A stretch of 20,000 bases of DNA from Cryptomeria japonica (GCF_030272615.1 NW_026729355.1:52501-72500), one strand, 5' to 3'. Shown: positions 1 to 9,442, numbered from the stretch's first letter. A program made the numbers and translations. Notes: a model not told the origin generated them from the sequence alone.

Positions 1-35
1 TGAAGGCAGGAAGCCTGGACGAAAGAGGCTACGAG

Positions 36-176
36 GTCACCTCGAAGCGGTCTAAGAATCGGGCGCACTTGGGGCGACTACCAGTGCCAACCCCTTATCC
101 CGCGGTGCGTCCGACACACAGAAATTTCCAAGGCGGCCAAGGAGCCTCCCCGCATAGCAATCGGGGTGTGAGGTTA
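36..176. repeat. Diverged outlying copy of the 188-bp repeat
   Basis: The stretch keeps the repeat's landmarks in order: CTTGGGGCGACTACCAGTGC near 69, CCCCTTATCCCGCG near 100, AAGGCGGCCAAGGAGCCT near 131 and GCATAGCAATCGGGGTG near 153. It differs from the main array by scattered substitutions and is cut off from it by short repeats. I read it as a decayed edge copy of the array at 700-5393. The first 35 bases look like the end of a preceding copy. Confidence 0.8.
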
Positions 177-450
177 CGGATGCAGCATTGATAGCAATCG
201 AGGTGGGAGGCGAAGGATGCAGAAGTGAGAGCCGAGGGATGTAGCAGAGATAGCAATCGGGGTGTGTGATGCAGAAGAGATAGCAATCGAGGTGTGCGGT
301 GGGAAGGGCCCAGCAGCCAGAATGCATGAAGCGACGGATGAAGCAGTGATGACAACCGGGCTGTGAGGAGAGGAGGGATGCAGCCAAGAAAGCAATCAGG
401 GCTCGAGGCAAGGGATGCATCAAGGATAGCAATCATGTTGTGAGGCGAGA
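177..450. repeat. Short degenerate repeats built from one piece of the 188-bp unit
   Basis: The element ATAGCAATCGGGGTGTGAGG followed by GGATGCAG recurs irregularly (near 190, 260, 287, 388 and 427) at spacings of roughly 25 to 100 bp. It corresponds to the GCATAGCAATCGGGGTGCGAGGC...GGATGCGG quarter of the 188-bp unit, so this looks like local slippage of a fragment at the array edge. Open frames on the minus strand here are low-complexity and I see no gene. Confidence 0.65.
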
Positions 451-699
451 TTCCAAAGGCTAAACGTGAGAGGCTGCAGGGTCGACTCAGAGAGGTCTAT
501 GCATGTGAGAGGCTGAAAGCAAGGTCAACTCGGAGCGGTCTATGCATCGGGCGCGCTTGGGGCGACTACCAGTGCCAACCCCTTATCCCGCGACGCGTCC
601 GACAAAGAGAACGTTCCAAGGCGGCAGAGGAGGTTACCAGCCGAAGGATGCAGTAGCAATAACAGGTATAGTTCCGCGGCGGCCGAGAAGACTCACCGC
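451..699. repeat. Diverged outlying copy of the 188-bp repeat, with insertion
   Basis: GCGCTTGGGGCGACTACCAG at about 553-572 and CCCCTTATCCCGCGACGCGT after it mark a second outlying copy. The next marker is 246 bp away instead of 188, because extra sequence (around 630-680, AACAGGTATAGTTCCGCGGC) has been added. Nothing else is visible in this stretch. Confidence 0.7.
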
Positions 700-3600
700 A
701 TAGGAATCGGGATGCGAGGCGAGGGATGCGGCGGGAAGGCCCCGACGGCTAAACGGAAGAGGCTGCAGGGCCGCCTCGGAATGGTCCAAGCATCGGACGC
801 GATTGGGACGACTACCAGTGCCAACCCCTTATCCCGCGATGCGTCCGATACACAGATAGTTCCAAGGCGGCCGAGGAGCCTCACCGCATATCAATCGGGG
901 TGCGAGGCGAGGGATGGGGCGGGAAGGCCCCAACGGCTAGACGGAAGAGGCTTCAGGGCCACCTCGGAATGCTCCAAGCATCGGACGCGCTTGGGGCGAC
1001 TACCAGTGCCAACCCCTTATCCCGCGATGCGTCCGATACACAGATGGTTCCAAGGCGGCCGAGGAGCCTCACCGCATAGCAATCGGGGGTGCGAGGCGAG
1101 GGATGGGGCGGGAAGGCCCCAACGGCTAGACGGAAGAGGCTTCAGGGCCGCCTCGGAATGGTCCAAGCATCGGACGCGCTTGGGGCGACTACCAGTGACA
1201 ACCCCTCATCCCGCGATGCGTCCGATACGAAGATGGTTCCAAGGCGGCCGAGGAGCCTCACCGCATAGCAATCGGGGTGCGAGGTGGGGGATGCGGCGAG
1301 ATGGCCCCAACGGCTAGACGGAAGAGGCCACAGGGCCGCGTCGGAATAGTCCAAGCATCGGACGCGCTTGGGGCGACTACCAGTGACAACCCCTTATCCC
1401 GCGATGCGTCCGATACGAAGATAGTTCCAAGGCGGCCGAGGAGCCTCACCGCATAGCAATCCGGGTGCGAGGTGGGGGATGCGGCGAGATGGCCCCAACG
1501 GCTAGACGGAAGAGGCTGCAGGGCCGCCTCGGAATAGTCCAAGCATCGGACGCGCTTGGGGCGACTACCAGTGACAACCCCTTATCCCGCGATGCTTCCG
1601 ATACGAAGACAGTTCCAAGGCGGCCGAGGAGCCTCACCGCATAGCAATGGGGGTGCGAGGTGAGGGATGCGGCGAGATGGCCCCAACGGCTAGACGGAAG
1701 AGGCCACAGGGCCGCCTCGGAATAGTCCAAGCATCGGACGCGCTTGGGGCGACTACCAGTGACAACCCCTTATCCCGCGATGCATCCGATACGAAGATAG
1801 TTCCCAGGCGGCCGAGGAGCCTCACCGCATAGCAATCGGGGTGCGAGGCGAGGGATGCGGCGAGATGGCCCCAAAGGGTAGACGGAAGAGGCTGCGGGGC
1901 CGCCTCGGAATAGTCCAAGCATCGAACGCGCTTGGGGCGACTACCACTGCCAACCCCTTATCCCGCGATGCGTCCGATACACAGATAGTTCCGAGGCGGC
2001 CGAGGAGCTGGGGGATGCGGCGAGATGGCCCCAACGGCTAGACGGAAGAGGCTGCAGGGCCGCCTCGGAATAGTCCAAGCATCGGACGCGCTTGGGGCGA
2101 CTACCAGTGACAACCCCTTATCCCGCGATGCGTCCGATACACAGATAGTTCCGAGGCGGCCAAGGAGCCTCACCGCATAGCAATCGTGGTGCGAGGTGGG
2201 GGATGCAGCGAGATGGCCCCAACGGCTAGACGGAAGAGGCTGCAGGGCCGCCTCGGAATGGTCCAAGCATCGGACGCGCTTGGGGCGACTACCACTGCCA
2301 ACCCCTTATCCCGCGATGCGTCCGATACACAGATAGTTCCAAGGCGGCCGAGGAGCCTCACCGAATAGCAATCGGGGTGCGAGGCGAGGGATGCGGCGAG
2401 AAAGCCCCAACGGCTAGAGGGAAGAGGCTTCAGGTCCGCCTCGGAATGGTCCAAGCATCGGACGCGCTTGGGGCGACTACCAGTGACAACCCCTTATCCC
2501 GCGACGCGTCCGATACACAGATAGTTCCAAGGCGGCCGAGGAGCCTCACCGCATAGCAATCGGGGTGCGAGGCGAGGGATGCGGCGAGAAGGACCCAACG
2601 GCTAGACGGAAGAGGCTTCAGGGCCGCCTCGGAATGGTCCAAGCATCGGACGCGCTTGGGGCGACTACCAGTGACAACCCCTTATCCCGCGACGCGTCCG
2701 ATACACAGATAGTTCCAAGGCGGCCGAGGAGCCTCACCGCATAGCAATCGGGGTGCGAGGCGAGGGATGCGGCGAGAAGGACCCAACGGCTAGACGGAAG
2801 AGGCTTCAGGTCCGCCTCGGAATGGTCCAAGCATCGGACGCGCTTGGGGCGACTACCAGTGACAACCCCTTATCCCGCGACGCGTCCGATACACAGATAG
2901 TTCCAAGGCGGCCGAGGAGCCTCACCGCATAGCAATCGGGGTGCGAGGCGAGGGATGCGGCGAGAAGGACCCAACGGCTAGACGGAAGAGGCTTCAGGGC
3001 CGCCTCGGAATGGTCCAAGCATCGGACGCGCTTGGGGCGACTACCAGTGACAACCCCTTATCCCGCGATGCGTCCGATACACAGATAGTTCCAAGGCGGC
3101 CGAGGAGCCTCACCGCATAGCAATCGGGGTGCGAGGCGAGGGATGCGGCGAGAAGGACCCAACGGCTAGACGGAAGAGGCTTCAGGGCCGCCTCGGAATG
3201 GTCCAAGCATCGGACGCGCTTGGGGCGACTACCAGTGACAACCCCTTATCCCGCGACGCGTCCGATACACAGATAGTTCCAAGGCGGCCGAGGAGCCTCA
3301 CCGCATAGCAATCGGGGTGCGAGGCGAGGGATGCGGCAAGAAGGACCCAACGGCTAGACGGAAGAGGCTTCAGGGCCGCCTCGGAATGGTCCAAGCATCG
3401 GACGCGCTTGGGGCGACTACCAGTGACAACCCCTTATCCCGCGACGCGTCCGATACACAGATAGTTCCAAGGCGGCCGAGGAGCCTCACCGCATAGCAAT
3501 CGGGGTGCGAGGCGAGGGATGCGGCGAGAAGGACCCAACGGCTAGACGGAAGAGGCTTCAGGTCCGCCTCGGAATGGTCCAAGCATCGGACGCGCTTGGG

Positions 3601-5393
3601 GCGACTACCAGTGACAACCCCTTATCCCGCGACGCGTCCGATACACAGATAGTTCCAAGGCGGCCGAGGAGCCTCACCGCATAGCAATCGGGGTGCGAGG
3701 CGAGGGATGCGGCGAGAAGGACCCAACGGCTAGACGGAAGAGGCTTCAGGGCCGCCTCGGAATGGTCCAAGCATCGGACGCGCTTGGGGCGACTACCAGT
3801 GACAACCCCTTATCCCGCGACGCGTCCGATACACAGATAGTTCCAAGGCGGCCGAGGAGCCTCACCGCATAGCAATCGGGGTGCGAGGCGAGGGATGCGG
3901 CGAGAAGGACCCAACGGCTAGACGGAAGAGGCTTCAGGGCCGCCTCGGAATGGTCCAAGCATCGGACGCGCTTGGGGCGACTACCAGTGACAACCCCTTA
4001 TCCCGCGATGCGTCCGATACACAGATAGTTCCAAGGCGGCCGAGGAGCCTCACCGCATAGCAATCGGGGTGCGAGGCGAGGGATGCGGCGAGAAGGACCC
4101 AACGGCTAGACGGAAGAGGCTTCAGGGCCGCCTCGGAATGGTCCAAGCATCGGACGCGCTTGGGGCGACTACCAGTGACAACCCCTTATCCCGCGACGCG
4201 TCCGATACACAGATAGTTCCAAGGCGGCCGAGGAGCCTCACCGCATAGCAATCGGGGTGCGAGGCGAGGGATGCGGCGAGAAGGACCCAACGGCTAGACG
4301 GAAGAGGCTTCAGGGCCGCCTCGGAATGGTCCAAGCATCGGACGCGCTTGGGGCGACTACCAGTGACAACCCCTTATCCCGCGACGCGTCCGATACACAG
4401 ATAGTTCCAAGGCGGCCGAGGAGCCTCACCGCATAGCAATCGGGGTGCGAGGCGAGGGATGCGGCGAGAAGGACCCAACGGCTAGACGGAAGAGGCTTCA
4501 GGGCCGCCTCGGAATGGTCCAAGCATCGGACGCGCTTGGGGCGACTACCAGTGACAACCCCTTATCCCGCGACGCGTCCGATACACAAATAGTTCCAAGG
4601 CGGCCGAGGAGCCTCACCGCATAGCAATCGGGGTGCGAGGCGAGGGATGCGGCGAGAAGGACCCAACGGCTAGACGGAAGAGGCTTCAGGGCCGCCTGGG
4701 AATGGTCCATGCATCGCACGCGCTTGGGGCGACTACCAGTGACAACCCCTTATCCCGCGACGCGTCCGATACACAGATAGTTCCAAGGCGGCCGAGGAGC
4801 CTCACCGCATAGCAATCGGGGTGCGAGGCGAGGGATGCGGCGAGAAGGACCCAACGGCTAGACGGAAGAGGCTTCAGGGCCGCCTCGGAATGGTCCAAGC
4901 ATCGGACGCGCTTGGGGCGACTACCAGTGACAACCCCTTATCCCGCGACGCGTCCGATACACAGATAGTTCCAAGGCGGCCGAGGAGCCTCACCGCATAG
5001 CAATCGGGGTGCGAGTCGAGGGATGCGGCGAGAAGGACCCAACGGCTAGACGGAAGAGGCTTCAGGGCCGCCTCGGAATGGTCCAAGCATCGGACGCGCT
5101 TGGGGCGACTACCAGTGACAACCCCTTATCCCGCGATGCGTCTGATACACAGATAGTTCCAAGGCGGCCGAGGAGCCTCACCGCATAGCAATCGGGGTGC
5201 GAGGCAAGGGATGCGGCGAGAAGGACCCAACGGCTAGACGGAAGAGGCTTCAGGGCCGCCTCGGAATGGTCCAAGCATCGGACGCGCTTGGGGCGACTAC
5301 CGTTGCCAACCCCTTATCCCGCGATGCGTCTGATACACAGATAGTTCCGAGGCGGCCGAGGAGCCTCACCGCATAGCAATCGGGTTGCGAGGC
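700..5393. repeat. Tandem array of a 188-bp repeat, about 25 copies
   Basis: The marker GGGGCGACTACCA (GGGACGACTACCA in the first copy) recurs at 805, 993, 1182, 1370, 1558, 1746, 1934, 2094, 2282 and then every 188 bp to 5290. One copy is 189 bp and one (1934 to 2094) is 160 bp, with about 28 bp lost. Copies from about 2590 rightward are nearly identical and carry GAGAAGGACCCAACGG. Copies to the left are more varied and mostly carry GAGATGGCCCCAACGG. Each copy opens a 70-94 residue minus-strand frame, but 188 is not a multiple of three and I see no sign of coding. The unit shares ordered blocks with the promoter-bearing units at 5394-6716. If transcription runs leftward, the array would be in the transcribed leader or spacer of a 35S rDNA unit. 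Confidence 0.95.
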
Positions 5394-5631
5394 AGATTAT
5401 TGGGAAGGGAACCCCCTGGGATGCGGCTCAAGCAGTGCCCAAAGGGACTGGAATGCGGAATCACATCGAGAGACCCAAATGCTATACGAGGGCTCAAATC
5501 GAATTATCGATTTGGCCACGACATGGACGCATCGGAACGACTACCTTTGCCGAACCACTCGCAATTGCATCCATACCGAAACCAATAGACATTTCCGTTA
5601 GAGCCCTCGCATAGCATTCGGGAATCTCGCA

Positions 5632-5721
5632 TGCCCCTCTAAATCGACCAATGCTGGCGCTCAACGAAAATCCGAGCGCTACCACCGTTCGAGCGCCAGC
5701 ATTGGTCGAGTTAGAGGGGCA
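5632..5721 (-). repeat. 31-bp inverted repeat (stem-loop) beside the promoter core
   Basis: Left arm 5632-5662 and right arm 5691-5721 are reverse complements with one mismatch in 31 (left arm begins TGCCCCTCTAAATCGACC, right arm ends TTAGAGGGGCA). The loop is 28 bases. The stem lies about 30-120 bases downstream of the presumed minus-strand start at about 5752, so it would be in the transcript. The equivalent positions of the next two units keep a weaker form of the pairing. Function is unknown; a transcript hairpin, a processing site or a recombination relic are all possible. Confidence 0.85.
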
Positions 5722-5745
5722 CGGGGGAGAATGCTCCAGTCAACA

Positions 5746-5760
5746 CCTCCCCTATATAAG
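5746..5760 (-). promoter_or_regulatory. Pol I promoter-like core, copy 1
   Basis: The minus strand reads CTTATATAGGGGAGG, matching the plant Pol I initiation motif of TATATA followed by a G run. The initiation base would be near 5752. The plus strand CTATATAAG is also a fair Pol II TATA box, so the polymerase is not settled by sequence alone. This is the leftmost and therefore most gene-proximal copy if the 35S gene lies to the left. Confidence 0.6.
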
Positions 5761-5785
5761 TTATTTGTCCGATTCTCGCACAACC

Positions 5786-6275
5786 GTAGTCTGCCTCGTC
5801 GAATCAAACAACGGTCCCAGATTCCGACTTCCGTTCCGTAGAGACCCAAAAGCTAGATGGAGGCTCGCAAGAAAGAGAGTCGGCGCATAGCAATCGGGTT
5901 TCTCGAACGTTTAGGGACCGAGCTCACTTGCGGATAGGGCAAAATCCGCCAAGCAACCCAAAAGCTAGACGGGGGCTCGAATCGAATCGCCTAGGCGGCC
6001 ACAACAACGACGTGTTGGATCGACTACCAGTGCCAAACCATTCAGCAAGACTAGTCTGTGTCGAGGCCGGATAGAGATTCTCAGAGAGCGCCCGTATAGC
6101 ATTTAGGAGACCTGCCGCGTCCCTCACACTCGACAAATGGTGGTGCACGTTTATAAATCCGAGCGATCCCAACCCTTTCAAGCACCAACATCGGTCGAGA
6201 TAGAGGGGCACGGAGGGGGCTGCATGAGACAACACAGTCCCCTATATAAGTTATTTGTCCGATTCTCACACATCC
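5786..6275 (-). repeat. Long promoter-bearing unit, copy 2
   Basis: Its core lies 490 bp from that of copy 1. It contains AACCCAAAAGCTAGACGGGG near 5958, CGACTACCAGTGCCAAACCA near 6020, CGTATAGCATTTAGGAGA near 6091 and a core at 6236. A CCCAAAAGCTAGA block also occurs near 5846, so the block is itself duplicated inside the unit. The promoter-flanking inverted repeat is present but imperfect (about 6118-6212). Confidence 0.75.
6236..6250 (-). promoter_or_regulatory. Pol I promoter-like core, copy 2
   Basis: The minus strand reads CTTATATAGGGGACT; the TATATAGGGG core is intact, but the following bases differ from the GGGGAGG of the other copies. Flanking TTATTTGTCCGATTCTC is conserved with copies 1 and 3. 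Confidence 0.55.
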
Positions 6276-6716
6276 GAAGAATGGTCATCAAATCGGACAA
6301 CAGCCCAAACTTCCGACTTCCGTCCCAGAAAGCCCAAGAGCTATCTAAAACGTTCATGGCCGGAACTCGATCGCGGCTATACCAGTCCGCCAAGCAACCC
6401 AAAAGCTAGACTGGAGCTCTAGTCGAATCACCTCTGTGGCCATTGCAAGGACGTGTTGGAGCGACTACCATTGCCGAACCATTCCGCAGGTCGAGTCCAT
6501 ACCAAGGCCGCATAGAGATTCACGATGAGCTCCTGCATAGCAATCAGGAGACTTGCCGTGTCCATCACAATCGATAAATCCTGGTGCAAGATTTTTGCAT
6601 CCGAGCGCTCCAACCAGTCGAGCACCAGCATCAATCGACATAAACGGGCACGGGGGGAGGATGCTCGAGAACACTACCTCCCCTATATAAGTTATTTGTC
6701 CGATTCTCAAGCAGCC
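6276..6716 (-). repeat. Long promoter-bearing unit, copy 3
   Basis: Its core is 441 bp from that of copy 2. It holds CAACCCAAAAGCTAGACTGG near 6394, AGCGACTACCATTGCCGAACC near 6459 (first 20 bases of the block diagnostic), GCATAGCAATCAGGAGACTT near 6534 and the core at 6677. The equivalent of the 5632-5721 inverted repeat spans about 6548-6652 and is more decayed. Confidence 0.75.
6677..6691 (-). promoter_or_regulatory. Pol I promoter-like core, copy 3
   Basis: The minus strand reads CTTATATAGGGGAGG, identical to copy 1. The distance to the next core on the right is 545 bp because a block of short repeats intervenes. Confidence 0.6.
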
Positions 6717-7127
6717 GAAGTCTGGTCATCGAATCGGGTCAAAGACCACAACTTCCGACTTTACCCACAATGCAAGTCATCGAATCGAACATCGGCCCCC
6801 GAGTCGGACTCCATGCGTATGTCAGGTCATCGGACCCAAATTCCGCCTTCCTGCGCATGGCGGGCCATCAATATCAACTCGGTCATCGGACCCAAACTCC
6901 GCCTTTCTGCGCATGGCACGCCTTCAAATCGGTCATCGGACCCAAATTCCGCCTTCCTGTGCATGGCGGGCCATCAACATCAACTCGGTCATCGGACCCA
7001 AATTCCGCCTTTCTGCGCATGGCACGCCATCAACTCGGTCATCGGACCCAAATTCCGCCTTCCTGCGCATGGCAGGTCATCGGACACAAATTCAGACCTC
7101 GCCAATATGCCTACGTATCGAATCGGT
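6717..7127. repeat. Short tandem repeats (about 45-65 bp)
   Basis: The block GGTCATCGGACCCAAATTCC followed by GCCTTCCTGCGCATGGC recurs about six times, joined by variable linkers such as GGCCATCAACATCAACTC. A single copy of the same block occurs in each 311-bp unit downstream (near 7386, 7697 and 8008), so this array is an amplification of one part of that unit. The open frames of up to 234 residues on the plus strand read through the repeats and are not convincing genes. Confidence 0.8.
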
Positions 7128-7172
7128 CATCGGACCCAACTTCCGACTTCATCCATACTGTAGGGTCTTTGA

Positions 7173-7194
7173 GGTTGGCGCGGTGCGCTCAACC
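7173..7194 (-). repeat. Short hairpin downstream of the presumed start, 311-bp unit 1
   Basis: GGTTG at 7173-7177 pairs with the closing CAACC, and an inner GCGC/GCGC pair encloses a three-base loop. The same hairpin recurs 311 bp apart in the following units. It lies about 35-55 bases downstream of the minus-strand core at 7222-7236. Confidence 0.65.
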
Positions 7195-7221
7195 CGGGGA
7201 GTCGACCCATCGAAGCATACA

Positions 7222-7236
7222 CCTCCCCTATATAAG
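7222..7236 (-). promoter_or_regulatory. Pol I promoter-like core, copy 4
   Basis: The minus strand reads CTTATATAGGGGAGG. First of the cores with the GCTATTTGTCCGATTCC flank of the 311-bp family. Confidence 0.6.
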
Positions 7237-7532
7237 CTATTTGTCCGATTCCCACACCTGTGTAGTTTGCACCTCTGACCAGGACATCGACCCCAACTTC
7301 CGAACTCGACTGCAACGACGGCACCAGCGCCTTGGTGCGCACCTTGCGACGCACAGTCCCAACATTCGCCTTCCTGCACATGGCAGGTCATCGGACCCAA
7401 ATTCCGACCTCGCGAGTATGCCTACATATCGAATCGGTCATCGGACACAACTTCCGACTTCATCCATACCGTAGGGTCTTTGAGGTTGGCGCGGTGCGCT
7501 CAACCCGGGGAGTCGACCCAACGAAGCATACA

Positions 7533-7547
7533 CCTCCCCTATATAAG
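7533..7547 (-). promoter_or_regulatory. Pol I promoter-like core, copy 5
   Basis: Same core sequence, exactly 311 bp from copy 4. Confidence 0.6.
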
Positions 7548-7843
7548 CTATTTGTCCGATTCCCACACCTGTGTAGTTTGCACCTCCGATCAGGACATCG
7601 ACCCCAACTTCCGAACTCGCCTGCAACGACCGAACCAGCGCCTTGGTGCGCACCTTGCAACGCACAGTGCCAACATTCGCCTTCCTGCACATGGCAGGTC
7701 ATCGGACCCAAATTCCGACCTCGCGAGTATGCCTACATATCGAATCGGTCATCGGACCCAACTTCCGACTTCATCCATACCGTAGGGTCTTTGAGGTTGG
7801 CGCGGTGCGCTCAACCCGGGGAGTCGACCCAACGAAGCATACA

Positions 7844-7858
7844 CCTCCCCTATATAAG
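7844..7858 (-). promoter_or_regulatory. Pol I promoter-like core, copy 6
   Basis: Same core sequence, exactly 311 bp from copy 5. Confidence 0.6.
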
Positions 7859-8154
7859 CTATTTGTCCGATTCCCACACCTGTGTAGCTTGCACCTCCGA
7901 TCAGGACATCGACCCCAACTTCCGAACTCGACTAAAAAGACCGCACCAGCACCTTGGTGTGCACCTTGCAACGCACAGTGCCAACATTCGCCTTCCTGCA
8001 CATGGCAGGTCATCGGACCCAAATTCCGACCTCATGAGCATACCTACTAATCGAATCGGTCATCGGACCCAACTTCCGACTTCATCCATACCGTAGGGTC
8101 TTTGAGGTTGGCGCGGTGCGCTCAACCTGGGGAGTCGACCCATCGAAGCATACA

Positions 8155-8169
8155 CCTCCCCTATATAAG
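8155..8169 (-). promoter_or_regulatory. Pol I promoter-like core, copy 7
   Basis: Same core sequence, exactly 311 bp from copy 6. The next core is 817 bp to the right, because the palindrome array at 8268-8850 lies between them. Confidence 0.6.
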
Positions 8170-8267
8170 CTATTTGTCCGATTCCGACACCTGTGTAGTT
8201 TGCACCTCCGCTCAGGACATCGACCCCAACTTCCGAACTCGCCTGCAACGACCGAACCAGCGCCTTG

Positions 8268-8850
8268 GTGCGCACCAAAAGTGCGCACTTTTGGAGGGCA
8301 CTTTTGTGCGCTCCAAAGGTGCGCACTTTTGGAGGGCACTTTTGTGCGCTCCAAAGGTGCGCACTTTTGGAGGGCACTTTTTGGAGGGCACTTTTCTGCG
8401 CTCCAAAGGTGCGCACTTTTGGAGGGCACTTTTTGGAGGGCACTTTTCTGCGCTCCAAAGGTGCGCACTTTTGGAGGGCACTTTTTGGAGGGCACTTTTC
8501 TGCGCTCCAAAGGTGCGCACTTTTGGAGGGCACTTTTTGGAGGGCACTTTTCTGCGCTCCAAAGGTGCGCACTTTTGGAGGGCACTTTTGTGCACTCCAA
8601 AGGTGCACACTTTTGGAGGGCACTTTTTGGAGGGCACTTTTCTGCACTCCAAAGGTGCGCACTTTTGGAGGGCACTTTTTGGAGGGCACTTTTGTGCGCT
8701 CCAAAGGTGCGCACTTTTGGAGGGCACTTTTTGGAGGGCACTTTTGTGCGCTCCAAAGGTGCGCACTTTTGGAGGGCACTTTTGTGCACTCCAAAGGTGC
8801 GCACTTTTGGAGGGCACTTTTCCTGCGCTCCAAAGGTGCACACCTAGGTG
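8268..8850. repeat. Array of near-palindromes at 38/52-bp spacing
   Basis: The block CTCCAAAG-GTGCGCAC-TTTTGGAG is a 24-bp palindrome with a single mismatched pair. Twelve copies start at about 8311, 8349, 8401, 8453, 8505, 8557, 8595, 8647, 8699, 8751, 8789 and 8828 (the last is incomplete), so spacings are only 38 (once 39) or 52. The 14-bp difference is one extra TTGGAGGGCACTTT. A few copies carry GCACTCC in place of GCGCTCC. Because the block is palindromic, similar low-complexity frames (up to 282 residues) appear on both strands; none is a gene. It starts right after GCGCCTTGGTGCGCACC of a 311-bp unit and is probably an outgrowth of that sequence. Confidence 0.95.
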
Positions 8851-8922
8851 AGCACCTTCGACCACACCTTGTAGCACACCAAACTCTGACTTTCGACTTC
8901 ATCCGCAATGCAGGGTCTTTGA

Positions 8923-8944
8923 GGTTGGCGCAATGCGCACAACC
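8923..8944 (-). repeat. Short hairpin downstream of the presumed start, 157-bp unit 1
   Basis: GGTTG (8923-8927) pairs with CAACC (8940-8944), and inside it GCGCA (8928-8932) pairs with TGCGC (8934-8938) around a single A, with one unpaired A at 8939. It lies about 30-55 bases downstream of the core at 8972-8986 in minus-strand sense. Confidence 0.75.
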
Positions 8945-8971
8945 AGGGGAGTCGACCCATCAAACCCAACA

Positions 8972-8986
8972 CCTCCCCTATATAAG
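8972..8986 (-). promoter_or_regulatory. Pol I promoter-like core, copy 8
   Basis: The minus strand reads CTTATATAGGGGAGG. First core of the 157-bp family, whose right flank is GCTATTTGTCTGATTCTCAT. Confidence 0.6.
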
Positions 8987-9128
8987 CTATTTGTCTGATT
9001 CTCATACATGCGTAGCCTGCAGGAGCAATTAGGACATCGACCCCAACTTTCGGCTTCTAAACGAAAACAAGGTCTTTGAGGTTGGTGTAATGCGAACAAC
9101 TAGGGGAGTCAACCCATCAAACCCAACA

Positions 9129-9143
9129 CCTCCCCTATATAAG
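9129..9143 (-). promoter_or_regulatory. Pol I promoter-like core, copy 9
   Basis: Same core, 157 bp from copy 8. Its downstream hairpin is partly decayed. Confidence 0.6.
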
Positions 9144-9285
9144 CTATTTGTCTGATTCTCATACATGTGTAGTCTACAGGAGCAATTAGGACATCGACCC
9201 CAACTTTTGACTTCTTAACGAAAACAAGGTCTTTGAGGTTGACGTAATGCGCACAACCAGGGGAGTCGACCCATCAAACCCAACA

Positions 9286-9300
9286 CCTCCCCTATATAAG
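9286..9300 (-). promoter_or_regulatory. Pol I promoter-like core, copy 10
   Basis: Same core, 157 bp from copy 9. Confidence 0.6.
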
Positions 9301-9442
9301 CTATTTGTCCGATTCTCATACATGTGTAGCCTACAGGAGCCATTAGGACATTGACCCCAACTTTTGACTTCTTAACGAAAACAAGGTCTTTGAGGTTGGC
9401 GTAATGCGCACAACCAAGGGAGTTGACCCATCAAACCCAACA

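Larger units (their letters stand above)
5394..5785 (-). repeat. Long promoter-bearing unit, copy 1
   Basis: This is the junction between the 188-bp array and the promoter units. Shared landmarks with the two following units are GACCCAAATGCTATACGAGGGCTC near 5471 (split here: GACCCAAATGCTATA then CGAGGGCTC), CGACTACCTTTGCCGAACCA near 5538, GCATAGCATTCGGGA near 5609, and the core CCTCCCCTATATAAG at 5746. A 31-bp inverted repeat lies at 5632-5721. Base composition is less GC-rich than in the flanking arrays. No coding signal is visible. Confidence 0.75.
7128..8267 (-). repeat. 311-bp promoter-bearing repeat, three full units and one partial
   Basis: Units start near 7128, 7439, 7750 and 8061 and are almost identical. 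Each has, in order on the plus strand: CATCGGACCCAACTTCCGAC, GGGTCTTTGAGGTTGGCGCG, GGGGAGTCGACCCA, the core CCTCCCCTATATAAG, GCTATTTGTCCGATTCCCAC, GGACATCGACCCCAACTTCC and GCGCCTTGGTGCGCACC or a variant. The fourth unit runs into the palindrome array at 8268. Plus-strand frames of 101-254 residues run through because 311-bp copies repeat similar peptides in shifting frames; no gene is supported. Confidence 0.9.

Noticed and set aside
177-450. Minus-strand frames of 113 and 126 residues at the left edge
   Set aside because: They read through short repeats derived from the 188-bp unit and overlap each other in different frames.
1142-5274. A series of 70-94 residue minus-strand frames, one per 188-bp unit
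   Set aside because: Their likeness to each other is that of the DNA repeat. The unit length is not a multiple of three, changes do not favour silent sites as far as I can see, and no domain is recognisable.
700-5393. CRISPR-like array
   Set aside because: The 188-bp units are contiguous and similar along their whole length, with no unique spacers, and the 5S genes are eukaryotic.
8060-9032. Frames of 220-280 residues on both strands over the palindrome array
   Set aside because: The DNA is nearly palindromic, so both strands give the same kind of repeated peptide (CPPKVRTFG, GGHFCALQRC). This is an artefact of the repeat.
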